Assembly (NCBI GenBank): GCA_029953675.1
Contig: JAMWBK010000002.1
Coordinates: 1,054,001-1,118,000 of the forward strand
Reading direction: 5' to 3'
From: Rhodosorus marinus
Lineage: Eukaryota > Rhodophyta > Stylonematophyceae > Stylonematales > Stylonemataceae
Length of the DNA: 64,000 nt
Positions 1-12,702 of this stretch are shown one piece after another. The notes under the pieces were generated by a model. That model was not told the origin of the DNA, searched no databases, and saw only the letters and a program-made list of their open reading frames with translations. The translations under genes and the position numbers were made by a program. Positions within the stretch are counted from its first letter, which is position 1. Every line of letters starts with the position of its first letter.

Positions 1-346
1 AACTCTCGGATTCGAGGATACTGGTTCCTGACGGAGAGGTTCTTTTTTGATCGGATTATTGCAGGCCGCTGTGAAGGAAGCAAGCGAGAAGTCTGACAAG
101 TTTGGAAAGCAATCCCAGGAGGCTGCCGTTGCATGGTAAGTTTCCAATTGAGCACGAGTTATCTGACCAAGCCGATTCGGTCGATGGTAAGCTGACGTCG
201 GATATATTGCGTGTAATAGGGACGTTGTCGAAGAGCTCAGCGCCGAGCTCTCTCACGAGAAGGCCAATGACCCGAAGGCGGATCCTTTGGACGTGTACTG
301 CGAAGAGTCGCCGGAGGCTGATGAGTGCCGTACTTATGAAGATTAG
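1..346 (+). CDS. CP12: CP12, Calvin-cycle redox regulator (3' part; 5' end outside window)
   Basis: CP12 is a small, mostly disordered plastid protein that in the dark binds GAPDH and phosphoribulokinase into an inactive complex. Two exons are visible, 65-135 and 220-346, joined across a phase-2 intron 136-219 (GTAAGT..TAG); the upstream exon and start lie outside the window. The spliced reading carries the CP12 core motif AWDVVEEL and the C-terminal redox tail with YCEESPEADECRTYED before the TAG at 344-346. The two cysteines of that tail, which engage GAPDH, are present. The stretch just before AWDVVEEL contains no cysteine, although many CP12s have a second, N-terminal pair there. A plastid transit peptide should be encoded upstream but is not visible. 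The family assignment is firm because the motifs are diagnostic. Confidence 0.93.
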
Positions 347-1938
347 AAGTCGATTAAAGTGATCTGATTCCTTTGTTAACATTGCAAGTCCGCAAACTTG
401 TATCGGACCTCTTCCCATGGAACCAGGAGGTTGAATATGAGTTTGAACGTGTCAACACACTGAGAGCTTTTGTTGAGCTGAGCTGCGTCCGCCCTAACCG
501 TGTCCACCGCAAAATCCTCTCAAGTACTAGACTCCGCTTTCCTTCAGGGCTGCATCGGGTGTTTAAGCACATCAGCGACGGCTTAGATGACGAATTATAA
601 CTGAACCTTCACTGCAGGCCACTACAACCTAGAGTGAGATGGACAGATGGCTTTCGGGGACTTCTTTTGTTCAAAGTTCGCAAGCTACGCGCCCTTCCCC
701 CCGGTGTGTCGTATTTCTTGCATTACTGTTACGCACAAGTATGTATGTTTATTTTTTTTGTCTCTGCGGCAGCAACTGCACAGCTCCGACAAGCATTGGT
801 GCGCTCTGATTCGAATAGAAGCGCGGACTCCAGAAGGTAGCAAGAATCCCTGGCAGCACCAGATGCAAATCAAGAGAGAGGGTTTTGATGGTTGTTCTTG
901 GCATGAAAGGTTTCTTCTTTGTTTGCTTGTTGTCACCGCGGAATATGAAATCTTCACCGAAACCTAGATCCAGTGAATGGATGATGACGACAGATAACGA
1001 GTGCACGTGCATGACGAGTCATTACTGGGCAGCGCGCAGCAAATCCGTCCATACTCGCCATCAACCAAGTGTGCTGGGCCTCCACAGGCAATCCGCAAAA
1101 AGATCAAATTCGTACAAGCGGGGAAAGCAAAGGAGGTGGGAGCATCCACAAAAACTGCTCTGTCTAGATGTTCCACATTATGGCTCATCGTAACTCCGTC
1201 GACGCGCTGAGAACTGACAGACCTCCTCTCTCAACCAGATCCATCCAAGCGGCCCCTCCCCCACCCACCCCCTCTGTCCCAAATGCAGCTACTTTAGTTC
1301 CAAACTGTCCCAATCCCCGCTACAACGCGTGTCTATCAACAATTGGATGCAATCAGGATAGAGTTCGTTATTTAGAAATAGTTTCTACAAGTACGTCAAC
1401 TCAAATGAATATATATATTCATATTTTTCAGATAACTGGAGCAATTGTCAAAATTTGGGATTAGTTCTGTTTAGATTTTGGATTTAGCTTAAGGAGCTTG
1501 TTGATGTTTTGGGGCAGGTGCATCGAAGTGTTTACCCTAGGGCAAGAGTTTATGATGAGAACGGGACGGAAGAGAGATGCGTTCGACTGGTTCTGAGATT
1601 TCTCGAATAGAGGACCAGGTACCCCACTGTCCTGGGATCAAGTTTGTGCATTTTTGGGCTTGTTTGATCGCTTGACGAAAGGCAGGTTTGGGCTGGTGGT
1701 GGAGGGTCAGACCGCATTCCCTGCTGTATGATGTGGAACGCGTAGGGTTTGTTGGACAGCAAAGGCTGGGAATCTTGAACAATTTCGATGCTAGTGTGGG
1801 TGTGTGTAGTGAGTTAAATCTTTCAAGTGAACTACGATGATGTAGGATCACGGCCGTTGGGGCAGCCTTGCGTGCAAAGCTGTATAGACTTTTCTGAGTG
1901 CCGGGGCAAGGACGAGGTGTTCTTCTCGGTGGCCAGGA
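347..1938. other. Intergenic stretch, no supported gene
   Basis: This is the 3' flank of CP12 and the presumed promoter side of the ARF-GEF gene. Short open frames occur on both strands but show no family motif and no splice-consistent extension. It contains C-rich and AT-rich patches (for example near 1250-1285 and 1400-1430). I see nothing more in it. Confidence 0.5.
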
Positions 1939-4900
1939 ATGAACGTCCTCAGAGGCGTACTCGGCGACGAAATATCGCTCCTTCAGTATGAGCTCAGAAG
2001 ACACCCGAGATTTGCTCTTCCATGGAGCCCGGACGCCGCCTTTGGGGCTCCGATTGATCAGTCCCTGGGAAGCGAACATCCGATCATTTGCGATCTTAAA
2101 ACAGCGCGAAAGCTCTGCATGGCGCAGACGCTGACAATGTCAAAAGTAAGACCTTCTCTTCTCCACTCAATGCACACCAGCTCCTTCGCCCATCCCTTTG
2201 TATTCTTTGGATGATGGCAACACTTCGCTCCACCCACAAAGCACCACTGACTGGTTCAAGCCCTGGGCGCTTCGACTTTCCCTGAAACAGGTCTTGGAAC
2301 CATTTCTCACTGTCGTTACCAGTGAGATAGTCAACTCGGCAATTACGAGTACCGCGCTGGCCTGTGTAGAGAGGTTGGTAACAGAATGCGAACTGGCAAT
2401 GAAAGAAGATGACTTTCCGGATTTCAAGTTTGCGGAAGGACTTGATGATGTTGTAGATTCGTGCAAGTCGTGCACCTTTGAAGCGGTTGACAGTGCGAAG
2501 GACGATGCGGCACATATACGACGAGCTAAGGTAGTGAAGAGAACCCCCTGATAAGGCCATACAGCAAACGGCGATTGGACTCACACCAAAGAGATGCTGA
2601 ATTTTCTGTTGCTTCTGTTCACACACTGTGACAGGTTGCTGCGCGATCAGTTTTGGCCGGGTTGCCAGACAACATCTCAGATGCAACAATATTGACGGCG
2701 TTTGAGATTTGTCTTCAGCTGGTGTTCTCAAAGAGAGCTTCAGATGTACTCCGTCGGGAGGCTGAGGAGTGGATGTTGAAGATAGTTCAAGGAGCCTGCG
2801 GGATGGATTTCAACCAGGATGAGTACTGCGATGAAGAAGCAGTATTCTCGTTAGATGCAATTAGAAAATGCTTGAAGGATCAAAGTAAGAGATATCGCTT
2901 GGCTCAACGAGGGTGGATTTGTAGGTTGTGACACGTCGGTAGCTGACTCGCGCGGATTTCTTTTCAATTCCGTAGGGGAATCCAATCAGCAAGCAGCAGA
3001 TTTTAGTTTTGAGCAAACCGGTGTTGAACCATCCTTCTTGAAGCCTCCATCAGTTGTACCCCAACATGCATTCCTTACCCTAGGCGCTCTATTGGTAGGC
3101 TCACAGTGCTCAGATAATGTGCTCTAAGATTTCACTGTTCTAACGTGTGATCTTCATGTCATAAAGTCCGATCCGAGCGTCACTAGAACAGCCCGCGAAC
3201 GTCTCGTTGGGTTGCGGCTGTTGAATGCGGCCGTCAGATCGCTGCCGAAGGATTGTCATCCACTCCCGAGGCAAGTTTTGTTGAGCGACGCGTCCATCGC
3301 AGTTTTGAGATGCCTCGGCTCAGTACCGCCACCACCAGCTGTTGTGCTCTGCTCGGCGATGTCAACCACAGGAAGCATCTGTAGGATGCTTGGGGACTCC
3401 GCCGCTGCTTTCTTATTTATTCTGTTGAGAACTGTTTTCTCGGGGTTCACGCAGATGAAGTCTCATGCCGTTCTGAGAGAGCTGTACTTGGAGTCTATTG
3501 GAACATTCATAGCCGCACCGGGGCTCCTCGCTTCTGTGTTCGCCGCAATCGATTGTAAGCGTCCGCACCTGTTCATGGAGTTGCGCGTCTGGTTCGACGT
3601 TCTAATTCATGTCCACACTCGCTGAAGGTGAACCCCAGCTTCCTGTTGTGGCGGAGGGATTCTTGAACCTTCTTGAGTCCACTGTACGGTCGGAGTTTCC
3701 GCTGGTAGTTAAGCGCTCGTCGTCGTCGTCCGAGCTTTCGTCCGTGATGGACGTCATTGCGAGCACAGACTTGCAGGACATCGTCCACATGGAAATGCAA
3801 CCTCTGGCATCAGACCCGGATGAATCAAATGCTGCAGAGGAGCAGGTCGTTAGTCGCGCCGTGTCTGTGATAACTGCAAAGATTATGCTCGACGTGGTCG
3901 AGTCGATATGCATTCGGCACAAGGTGGGATGATTAGACCCACGGGGATTCCTCAAGTGCGATTAAACTCCTAACGTGCCCGCTTCGATGAGATTGCAGGC
4001 ATTTTCTCAAGGACGAGGCCAAAAGGTTGAGAGCTCGGTCTCTACAGTCAAGGAGGTTACAGCGAAGCGACGCGCCCAGAGAGCAGAGAAGAAAAAACTT
4101 CGTGCCGTCGCTGAAGTGTTCAACGCGGAGATGGGCAAGGGAACGGGGGAGAAGGTGCTGAAGCTTGTCATGGAGTCTCCTATCGTACCCTCGAATACGT
4201 CGGGAACGACGGTATCTGTGGAGGAGCGCGACTGTATCACCGTTGCACAATTCTTGAGGATGACACCTGATCTCGACAAATCTCACATTGGTGTCGTTCT
4301 TGGTGAGCGGCTTTTCTCGAGAAACAGAAACTAATGGCCACATTGTTGATTTATCGTTGTTCGTGTTGAACAGGTGAACCGGACGAATTTTCTACGTGTG
4401 TTTTAGCCAAGTACACGGAAACCTTTTCCTTTGCCAACGTAAGCTTTACGGACGCTATTCGGATATACTTGGAATCGTTTCGTCTTCCTGGGGAAGCGCA
4501 AAAGATTTCTAGGATCATGTCCAGTTTTGCTGATCGCTACTACAAACAAAACGAACCTTTCGGAGGTACGCTGAATTCGTGCCGGGGTGGTGGCTCCAGA
4601 CAGGAATGCACGGGCATAGTTTTGATTGGATGTCTTCCCTGGTGATATGAACAGGACCCCTGTCTTCTGCGGATGCAACCTACGTACTTTCTTATGCCGT
4701 TGTAATGTTAAACACTGATCGGCATAACGACTCCGTAAGTTGCAGCTATGGCAGGAAGTACAGGAATTGTAGTTTACTGAATGTTCCATGCTGTTGCTTT
4801 CTTTCTTCGCGTTCTTCGCTTAGGTGAAGAAGAAGATGACAGTTGACGATTTCGTGAGAAACAACAGGGGGATCAACGACGGGAAGGATCTGGACAGGGG

Positions 4901-7893
4901 CTTCCTTGAGGGCATCTACAGCTCTATCTCTGAAGAAGAGATAAAAATGAGCGATGAGGCGGGAATGGACGCGCTGACAAGAGCGCACTGGCATTCGCTC
5001 CTTCTGGAATTCGGTGTCATAGACGACCCTCACAGGAGCTTTTCAGACCACAAAACTATAGTGCTTCCCAAGGATACAGATCTTCATGATGAAGACGTTT
5101 TTCGAATCATTTGCAACGGGTCCATTCATGCGGCTTTCGCGCTTTTGGACGAAGCAGAGGTAGGGCAAGAATTTCTTTGGCTGTTATTTGTCCCTTCTCG
5201 TTGGTTGACAAATCGGGTGTCTCTGCAACCAAATTTTTCGTAGGACACCACAGAAGCGCAGAGTGCGTTGGAAGGATTTACTCTGATTGCGAAGTGTGCC
5301 GCGTCCTATCGCATCCCGAACGCAATTGATTTGGTCATAATCATGCTCGCTTCAGCGTCCAAACTACGCAATACATCCCTGAAAGGTATGGCACTTTCTC
5401 AAGGATTTTCGCAAGTCATGTAGTCTTTTCTGAAGCTGTTGTGCTCTCGAGAAAGGGTCCGTTAGGGAGTTCGGCGCGAGGATTAAAGCTCAGATGTCGG
5501 CAGTGTCCCTCTTCGCTGTTGCGAGGCAATCTGCAGACTGGATGCGGAGCGGAGGTTGGCAGGCATTTATTGATTGTGTCCTTTCTTTACATGCCCTCGA
5601 TCTACTACCAGCCCAACTGGAAAGCGATCTTTGCACATATGGAGATGACATTGTAGACTCAGAAGGTAACCCACCTCCTCCATCGAAAAACATCCCATCT
5701 TGGTGGCCTGCGAGGCGGTTGAATTCAAGGAACTCTAGCAATGGTAAGCATCAGGACAATTTGGAAAGCACTTCATTTCCTCTTCATAGTTGGTAGTGCC
5801 GCCCTGACTCGAACACTTCTGCCAATTCTACGGAAACAGAAGAGGAGACGGCCAGGACTGGCAAAGCTGGCAATGGTATATGGAGCATATTCGGTGGGGG
5901 GGGGAGTAATACCGACACAGAGAGTGAATCAGAGGATATTGATCCACCCGAGCACCTGTTGCTGAAAAGTCCTGAAGAGGTAGGCAAGGCTGGTCACCTC
6001 CCCATATTCCGATGATGTTTGTATGGGAAGGCTGGTCATCTAATCCATACTTCTTCTCATGCACAGTTGAAAGCAAGGGAGCTGGCGAGGAATTGCATTT
6101 TGGCTCTCGTTGTTGAGGAGCTTATTATTAACGAAACGAGGTTCATCCGCTCCGATTCTCTAGCATGCTTGTGTTCTGCGATATCGGATTCCGCACCTAT
6201 TGCATGCGGTAGAAAGCGGTCATCGGGAGCGAGTGGATCCGAGAAGTGCTACAAGGAGAATAGCAACGGATTGAACCTGGACGCAGCGACCGGGACGTCC
6301 GTTGCGGCGTTTTGCATAGACTGGTTGTGCTTGGTGACTCTCAAGAACAGGGATAGACTGGGTTTAACTTGGCCGCACCTGTTCCGTTTGTTGATGAATT
6401 GCATTCACGGGCGTAATGAATCCGGCCCATTGGTGGTAATGATCAGTGCTCCTTGAGCTTTCTCTCTTATGTGAACACGAGGTAATCTCAGCGTCTCAAA
6501 GGCATCGTGTATTTCTTGGTTATGCCTCTTCTTGGAAAATCCGTTTAGGAACGAGCACTCGCAGCAGTTTTCAGGATCTGTTTGAGATTTTTGCACCGGG
6601 ATGAGATTCGAACTGAAGCCCTGACATTAGTGGAGACCATCTCCAAAGTGGACGTGTCTATTCTGAGGAAAGTTGCAGACTGGCTTTCCATTGCTCTTTA
6701 CCAACTGGTCAAGGTCCAGGCGGTGCATCTCTCGTCGCGTGCTAATCGGGAGGCTGTATTCTTGATTTTGGAGAAGACTTCAAGGTAGTCCAGTCTCCAA
6801 AACGTGCACGGTCGCTTACCTCACGATGGAAAAAAATCGCTAACTGCTGCGTCCCTCTCTGACCGCCCAGCCTTGATAAGCGGACGTCTTCCGTGAGTTT
6901 GGAAACGCTGGACTTGATTACAAGAGAGAATCTGAATTGGTTCACAGACGATGAAGACCTATTTCAGCGGTTGTGCAGGTCGTTGGGGACTGTCTTACGG
7001 TCTAGATTCCATACCCACTCGTCTCTAGTGGATGAGATCCTTTTACGGCTACGGTCACACGCAGAGAGCGAAACGGGGCGAGGAGCCACGCCTAAGCAGG
7101 AACTTTACAAGCACTACTGGAAGCCATGGATCAAGGTGGGAGATGCTGAACAATGCGAACAGCAAGGTTTAGCAACACGTTGGAAGGGCTGATTTCAAGG
7201 CGTTTTCGTGTAAACTGAATATCTATCGTTCCCATGTGTCCAGCTTTGCACGAACTTGGTGATAGCACGAAGAGGGGAGATTCAGGAGCAGACGATGGTG
7301 ATGCTGGAGAGGACTCTGTCTTCGGAGTCTTGCGAGAAGGCATTGCGATCTACGGACTGGAAGGACCTGTTTAGTACTATACTCGTTCCGTTCATGAAGT
7401 CTGAGATGGACAGTGATGACCAGGAGGAGATTCTGTATTTTGGGAGAATCAAACTTCGCGGGGTGATGGTACTTTCCAGGACATTCCTACTGCAGTACAC
7501 AAGAATCTATGATAGGTGGGGCATACTGTCCTCCATCTCACGTATCTACTTTTCAGTGCAAAGTTTTGGAACAGTGTTGCTCGATCCGTGCTTTTCGAGC
7601 CCTTTGGCTGAAGGCATTTCTTGCCTTTGTGTCACAGTGTGAATCGTGAGGATTTCCTCGAGATGTGGAAGGCGATACTCGGCGCCATGGAGTACGTCTC
7701 ATCTACCAACGTGAAGGATGCCAATGATTATATTCCGGAGTCGGTGAAGAATATGGTTCTTGTGCTCGCGGCGAGCAAGATTTTGATCCCACAGAACAAT
7801 CGTCTGTGGAATGAAACACAGAGCTCGGTGAGCACATGGTTTCCGGATGTAGGTGAACTGATAAGCTCTGTGGAAGCTTCTTCTGCTCGATGA
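1939..7893 (+). CDS. Sec7-domain ARF guanine-nucleotide exchange factor, GBF1/GNOM type
   Basis: This is a large ARF-GEF, which activates ARF GTPases at the ER-Golgi/Golgi or endosome to drive coat assembly. It is a many-exon gene. The N-terminal (DCB-like) part runs from about 1939 through exons near 2183-2520, 2640-2884, 2977-3093 and 3168-3554. HUS-like exons follow near 3627-3922 and 3999-4300. The Sec7 domain is spread over exons near 4373-4565, 4655-4735 and 4824-5160. It shows FRLPGEAQKI, with the catalytic glutamic finger Glu after PG, and then YAVVMLNTDRHND, the second ARF-contact motif. Downstream HDS-type helical exons continue to a last exon whose end (IPESVKNMVLVL, then LWNETQSSV) resembles GBF1 C-termini; the TGA is at 7891-7893. 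The ATG at 1939 opens a helix (DEISLLQYELRR) like the family N-terminus, but the first intron's phase did not close in my hand splicing, so the start is uncertain. Confidence 0.88.
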
Positions 7894-8978
7894 TGGACAT
7901 TGAGGTACTGCTTTCTTGGACCAAGCCTCTTTAGTCGAGCATTGCACGGGGTATACGAAACAATTACTCCGTTAGGGTATCCCTTATGCGCAGGACTCGA
8001 AACCTTGTGACGCAATATGCAGCGGTTGGTACGGCCGTGTGGTTCCATTTTCTATTTGTAAAGTCTCAGAAAGTGGGCGCATGCGCGTACCGTTATGAAT
8101 GGGGTCCATAAGACAACCCCATACTTGTCATACGTTTGAGGGATCTGGTACCGCTCCTGATCCAAGCTCCCAGCAGAACAAAGCTGATCCATCCTCCACT
8201 AAGGGCACGTTGAAGGATCACGCTCTTAAAAGCAGTCCACATGGGAAATCTGACCAGAACAAAGACGTGGATGAGGTTTTTGATGGGGAAAGGATACCAC
8301 AAGTAGAAATACCCCAGTGCTTACAATGACCCTGACGTGTGAGCCCAGTCTTTCCTAGCATGGGGCAGGGAGCATAGACTAGTCGAATCATTTCGAACCA
8401 CCGAGGCAGATGATACATCTCACTCCTGCATCCTTGTTGGATATCTTGCCGTAGTTCCTAGTCCCCTGCCTTCTGAACCCCAGCTGGCGAGAGGATCCTC
8501 AATATGGTGCAATGACCGAGCACAACAGTGTCCGATCATTTCTTCTCAGTTTCAAGAGCTCTCCGTGTGTGTGCATTCCGTCGCAAACCAAACACTCCGC
8601 TATGTCGCTTTCCAGAGCCCCAACCCTTAATAGCCTTGCGCGAGCCAATACAGATTCGCTTGTTGTGATTGTCTGTACGAAGTCCTCATCAGAAGACTCT
8701 GAGCACTTCAGATGATCATACGCACGGTGAAGACCTTTGTCATGAGGGTTAATATAATTCGTCAAGGATCGTCGTCATCATCGCGAAGAGAAGGTCTTGG
8801 GTGTCCATAGTGCCTGCATCGTCAGGTTGAAACTTTTGAGCTTTGTCAGGTTGAAACTTTTGAGTACTTCGAGGAGGTTGGATGAGAACGTCGGTGTTGG
8901 GACGGTAAAAGTGGAGGAAGGGGAGGGTTTTAGCGTCCAAGGAGAGAGAGAGCGGGATTTTGGTGGGGTAACGGGATC
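7894..8978. other. Intergenic, with a small promoter-proximal duplication
   Basis: No supported gene is seen between the ARF-GEF stop and the ISY1 start. A 20-bp segment, GTCAGGTTGAAACTTTTGAG, occurs twice 24 bp apart (8821-8840 and 8845-8864), about 115 bp upstream of the ISY1 ATG. It could be a duplicated promoter element. Confidence 0.5.
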
Positions 8979-10361
8979 ATGGCGAGGAATGAGGAGAAAG
9001 CTCAGTCGATGCTTAATCGATACCTGAAGCAGAAGGATGCTGCTGATGGGAACGTTTTGGTATGGACGATTCGTTGGGAATTTTTATTTTTGCTTTTTTT
9101 TTGCTTCGGATGAAGTGAAGGATTCTTGACTCTTGCCGGGTCTGTCTTTGCTGAATGCACCGTTTTCTTTTCGTTTGTGGTCGTGCATTTGTGTAGGAGC
9201 GACGACCGTACCTGGCTACTCTTTGTGATGACGTGGATGAAGCACAGAAATGGCGGCGTGATATCCTCAAAGATATTGGAAGAAAGGTCATGGACATTCA
9301 GAATGGTATGGAAGAGAGGCCACGGAAACGTCTTGGGCGTATTTCCAGGAAGAGCTATTAATCTATTTGCTTCATCTACCTGTGCGCGTTTCTGAGTCGC
9401 TACCATTTACTTCTTCGCTACTTCTTCGTAGATGGCCTTGGCGAAGGACGGATCCGGGAACTGAACGACGGGATCAACAAACTTTTCAGAGAAAAAAGGC
9501 ATTGGGAGAGGAGAATTAAGGATCTAGGAGGTCCTGATTTCGCGAGAAACGCAGCACCGGTTACGGATTCCGATGGGACAGTAGTAGCTGGATCAAAAGG
9601 GTTAGACAACGCGCAAAATTGACATTCTATGCACATGCTCTCCTTAGCGCTGCAGCTTCCTCCAGAGCCTGTCTTGACCTTCAACCGCTGGACTGCTCTT
9701 CCCACCGTTCAACAGTCTTTTCCGTTCCTTCCTCGTGTTCTCGCATCTCCTCTGGCTTATGTAGCATTGGATCTGTGATCGGTTGAGGTTGTACTTCTTT
9801 GCTAAGCAGTAAAAGCTGTAATTTTGGTGTTCTTAGGTACTATTACTTTGGAGCCGCGAGGAAACTACCGGGCGTGAAGGAACTACTTGAACAACAAGCT
9901 CAATACGAAGAAGAGAAGAAGAAAGTGACGAGTTCAGAGCTTTATAGGAGAGTTGACGCTGACTACTATGGTTTCAGGGACGAGGATGATGGCATTTTGG
10001 TAAGAATTCTCTTCAAAGAAAGAACTTTGGAGATCAAGCTTCCCCCTCTCCATTATCAATTTGCTTCTCTAGGAAGGATGCTGTAACGGAAACGATTCAT
10101 AAATTTGCCCTTCAGGTTGGACTTGAGAAGGAGGCCGAGAAACGAGCGAGGCTTGAACTGGTAAAGGACTTCGAGCAAAAACATCCAGGAGTGAAACCTG
10201 AGATGGACCACGACAACGACATTGGTGGCGTAGAAAAGGCAGCTGGAGGAGGATTCCAGAGTTATGTAAGATTACCAGAGGCAAGTGACCTTGAAGGCGT
10301 CCTGCTGGAAAGAAAGAAGCGGGAGGCGCTGGACAGACTAGAAGCGTCGATTCAAAGCTGA
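8979..10361 (+). CDS. ISY1: Pre-mRNA-splicing factor ISY1
   Basis: ISY1 is a component of the catalytically activated spliceosome (Prp19-associated/NTC set) and helps hold the active site during the first step. Five exons, 8979-9059, 9197-9305, 9432-9600, 9837-9999 and 10116-10361, splice in phase into 255 aa. The N-terminus MARNEEKAQSMLNRY is diagnostic of the family. It is followed by ERRPYLATLCDDVDEAQKWRR, then a block reading IRELNDGINKLFREKRHWERR, then GGPDF, and YYYFGAARKLPGVKELLE. The C-terminal part, after DEDDGIL, is charged and helical. Length is normal for algal, plant and fungal homologues. The start is the first ATG and matches the family. All introns are GT..AG. Confidence 0.96.
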
Positions 10362-12702
10362 AGAGATTGCGCTGAGCCGGGCTCGTCCGGGAGCCGCTAG
10401 AACATATCAGTGTAATGTAAATATTGACCCCTGTGAATAGACGAAAGCTGTTATTCGGATTCTCAACGTCATCCTCTATTCGGCTGTTCATGACAATATG
10501 CCATGTACGGGGCACCGGGGGTTCACTCCATTGTATCACAAAGCACACCAGTGTTAAAATCTGAACAGCTTCTCACATACCAGATTGGAGGCCGTCAAAG
10601 AGGAAGAACAGCAGGGGGGGAGGCGGTCAGGTTTTCTATCCCCGCCGGCCCACCGAGCAAATGGTTATACACTTCATTCATGGATTCAAACCGGCCAATG
10701 CGGGAACGGTTGTCTTCGATTTCCAACGTCTCTAGTCATCGACAAACCAGCCGTGGATATTCAAGAGAAGCTTCCTGATTCTAATGCAATCCTCCAGCAG
10801 ATGCCAGACCGGACCAATTGACCTACATCCGAGGTAAACATCAGTCAATATCAGTCAATTTCAGGACCCCTAAGTCATTAGGAGCAGACTACTTTACCTG
10901 TCAAGACCGTCCGACCCCAAACGCACCTCACATACCACGTCAGAAATCGAGTCTTGAAGCGCATACCTCTGTCAACAGCTATTACTTTTTTTTCACAACA
11001 ATTTTCAAGCGATAGGATAGTTATACCTTCCCATCCTTACTATGGCAAATGTTTTGCTCCCTCTCTCCTCCCCCCCCCCACCTCCCACCCGATTTTCGAT
11101 TGTGACACTTTGACTTGATTTTTGTTTTGCAAGACAATATTTCGGGTGAACCAGAGCAAAGTGCGGGAAAGTGATGGGGGTGTGTGTGTGTGTGTAACAC
11201 TTTGCCTTAATTTTTGTTTTGCAAGACAATAGGTGCGGGGGGGTGTGCGAGAAGAGTGGGGCGAAACACTTCATATTGGCGGAAACCAGTCTTTAATGAA
11301 GGACCTAAGGAGGAGGCTATGGGACATTTAGATAAAAGGTATCGGATCGTTCAGAACAAGCTGAGCAGTGCGCAAGGGCTTCTCCACATATCTGCTCTTC
11401 GTCTGGAGGGAAAAGTGCTTACGTCCTCGTTAGTTTCTATGTCGGTCAGATTAGGAAGTCGTCAACTTTGTTATCATCCCCCCATATGCTTCTTGCTCGT
11501 CCACGAAGAAAGTCAGTCAGTTTAGGAGGTTGTCACGTTGGTCTTGAAATCTTCTTCCAAACTTTTTGTACTTGTAGGAGTAAACTCTAGTTTTTGTCCA
11601 TAACACCTAAAATTACGCCCGGTAACGGCGTTTACTCTCCCCTAAAATCATCTAAGAAAGGTAAATACCATTTAGCTTCCTGCCCTTGAATTGCGAACTT
11701 CAGACCACCCGTACTCAAGATAAACATCAAAATTTCTCAGAATAGTAAAAATTATCTCAAATATATTTTATTCAGAAGATAATACATCACGTTTTCATAA
11801 ATTTAGACCTACTATTATCATTTATTAACCACTAGTCTGTTTTTAGCCGCATTTTATCTAGAGTAGTATCTTCATCATAGATTTAGATCTATGAAATCTT
11901 CGCTCTTTTTCTTTTCTTCCTGTTGCCCTCCAGATGTTTGAAGCGGAATCATACGTCGGAATCGCTACATGCTTTTGATGTAAGAAACCCTTCCTACTAC
12001 AACCGTTTGCTGGGACGAGGAAAAGGGGGGGCTAGATTGCTATCGACGATAAAAATAGTGAAAAATAGGACCCTGAGGAAGAGGGGATGTGAAGTCATTT
12101 GGCTGATGTTCCTTTTGGGAGGGGAAAAGAGCTCTTTGGGAATGGTTTTCGGGGAGGTTTAGAGATGAGTGAGAGGGAGTTGTTAAAGGTATAGAGCACT
12201 TACTCTGGAATCTGTTTGGGTGTTTTGAAGGATAAGAAACTTTTGCTGTGTTTCGAGGAGTATAAAAAGGTTGGTTTTCGTGTTTTTCTTAGGGGCCGGG
12301 GTTGTGGGGGTGGAGTTTTGAAGGAGACTGGATTGTCTCTGCTTGGATGGGTTTCGAGGAAGGGGGTTTGGGGTTAGCTTAGGGAGCTGGTAGGCGTTGT
12401 CGTCCGCGCTGTGCTTTTTTGGGGGGGGTTGGTCTGTTCTGAGGGTCAGGTAGAATTTTTTCGAGTGCTTGAAAGAGGCCATTATGCTGAGTTGAGTTCC
12501 GCGATTGGTTTCGGATGAGGAGCTGCAATGGAAGGATCTGGTCAGTTTGGGCAGGAAGTGAGATAGATGCTTTGGGGCTTTGGTCAAGTGAAACAAGCCA
12601 AGAGAACTTTTTTCTAGTTGTCTTGAAGCAGGAACATTGGGTACGTTCTGCTGTTGGACATTTTCCCTATTAATTGAGCAGCCAAGTGTATGTTAGTGAG
12701 CG
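10362..12702. other. Gene-poor spacer with repeats
   Basis: No supported gene is seen. A segment of about 36 bp containing TTTTTGTTTTGCAAGACAAT is repeated at 11103-11138 and 11197-11232, with a (TG)n tract between the copies (around 11175-11194). There are poly-C/G runs near 11070-11080 and 11236-11244. The open frame of 137 codons on the minus strand at 12183-12596 is Pro/Lys/Thr-rich and lacks family features; I do not call it a gene. Confidence 0.5.

Noticed and set aside
1537-2079. Minus-strand frame of 180 codons
   Set aside because: It overlaps the first exon region of the ARF-GEF on the opposite strand and shows no family motif.
2096-2731. Minus-strand frame of 211 codons
   Set aside because: It is antisense to ARF-GEF exons with conserved plus-strand coding; a shadow frame.
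12183-12596. Minus-strand frame of 137 codons upstream of the Doa10-type gene
   Set aside because: Low-complexity composition (Pro, Lys, Thr, Gln) over a G/T-rich plus strand; no domain or splice partner.
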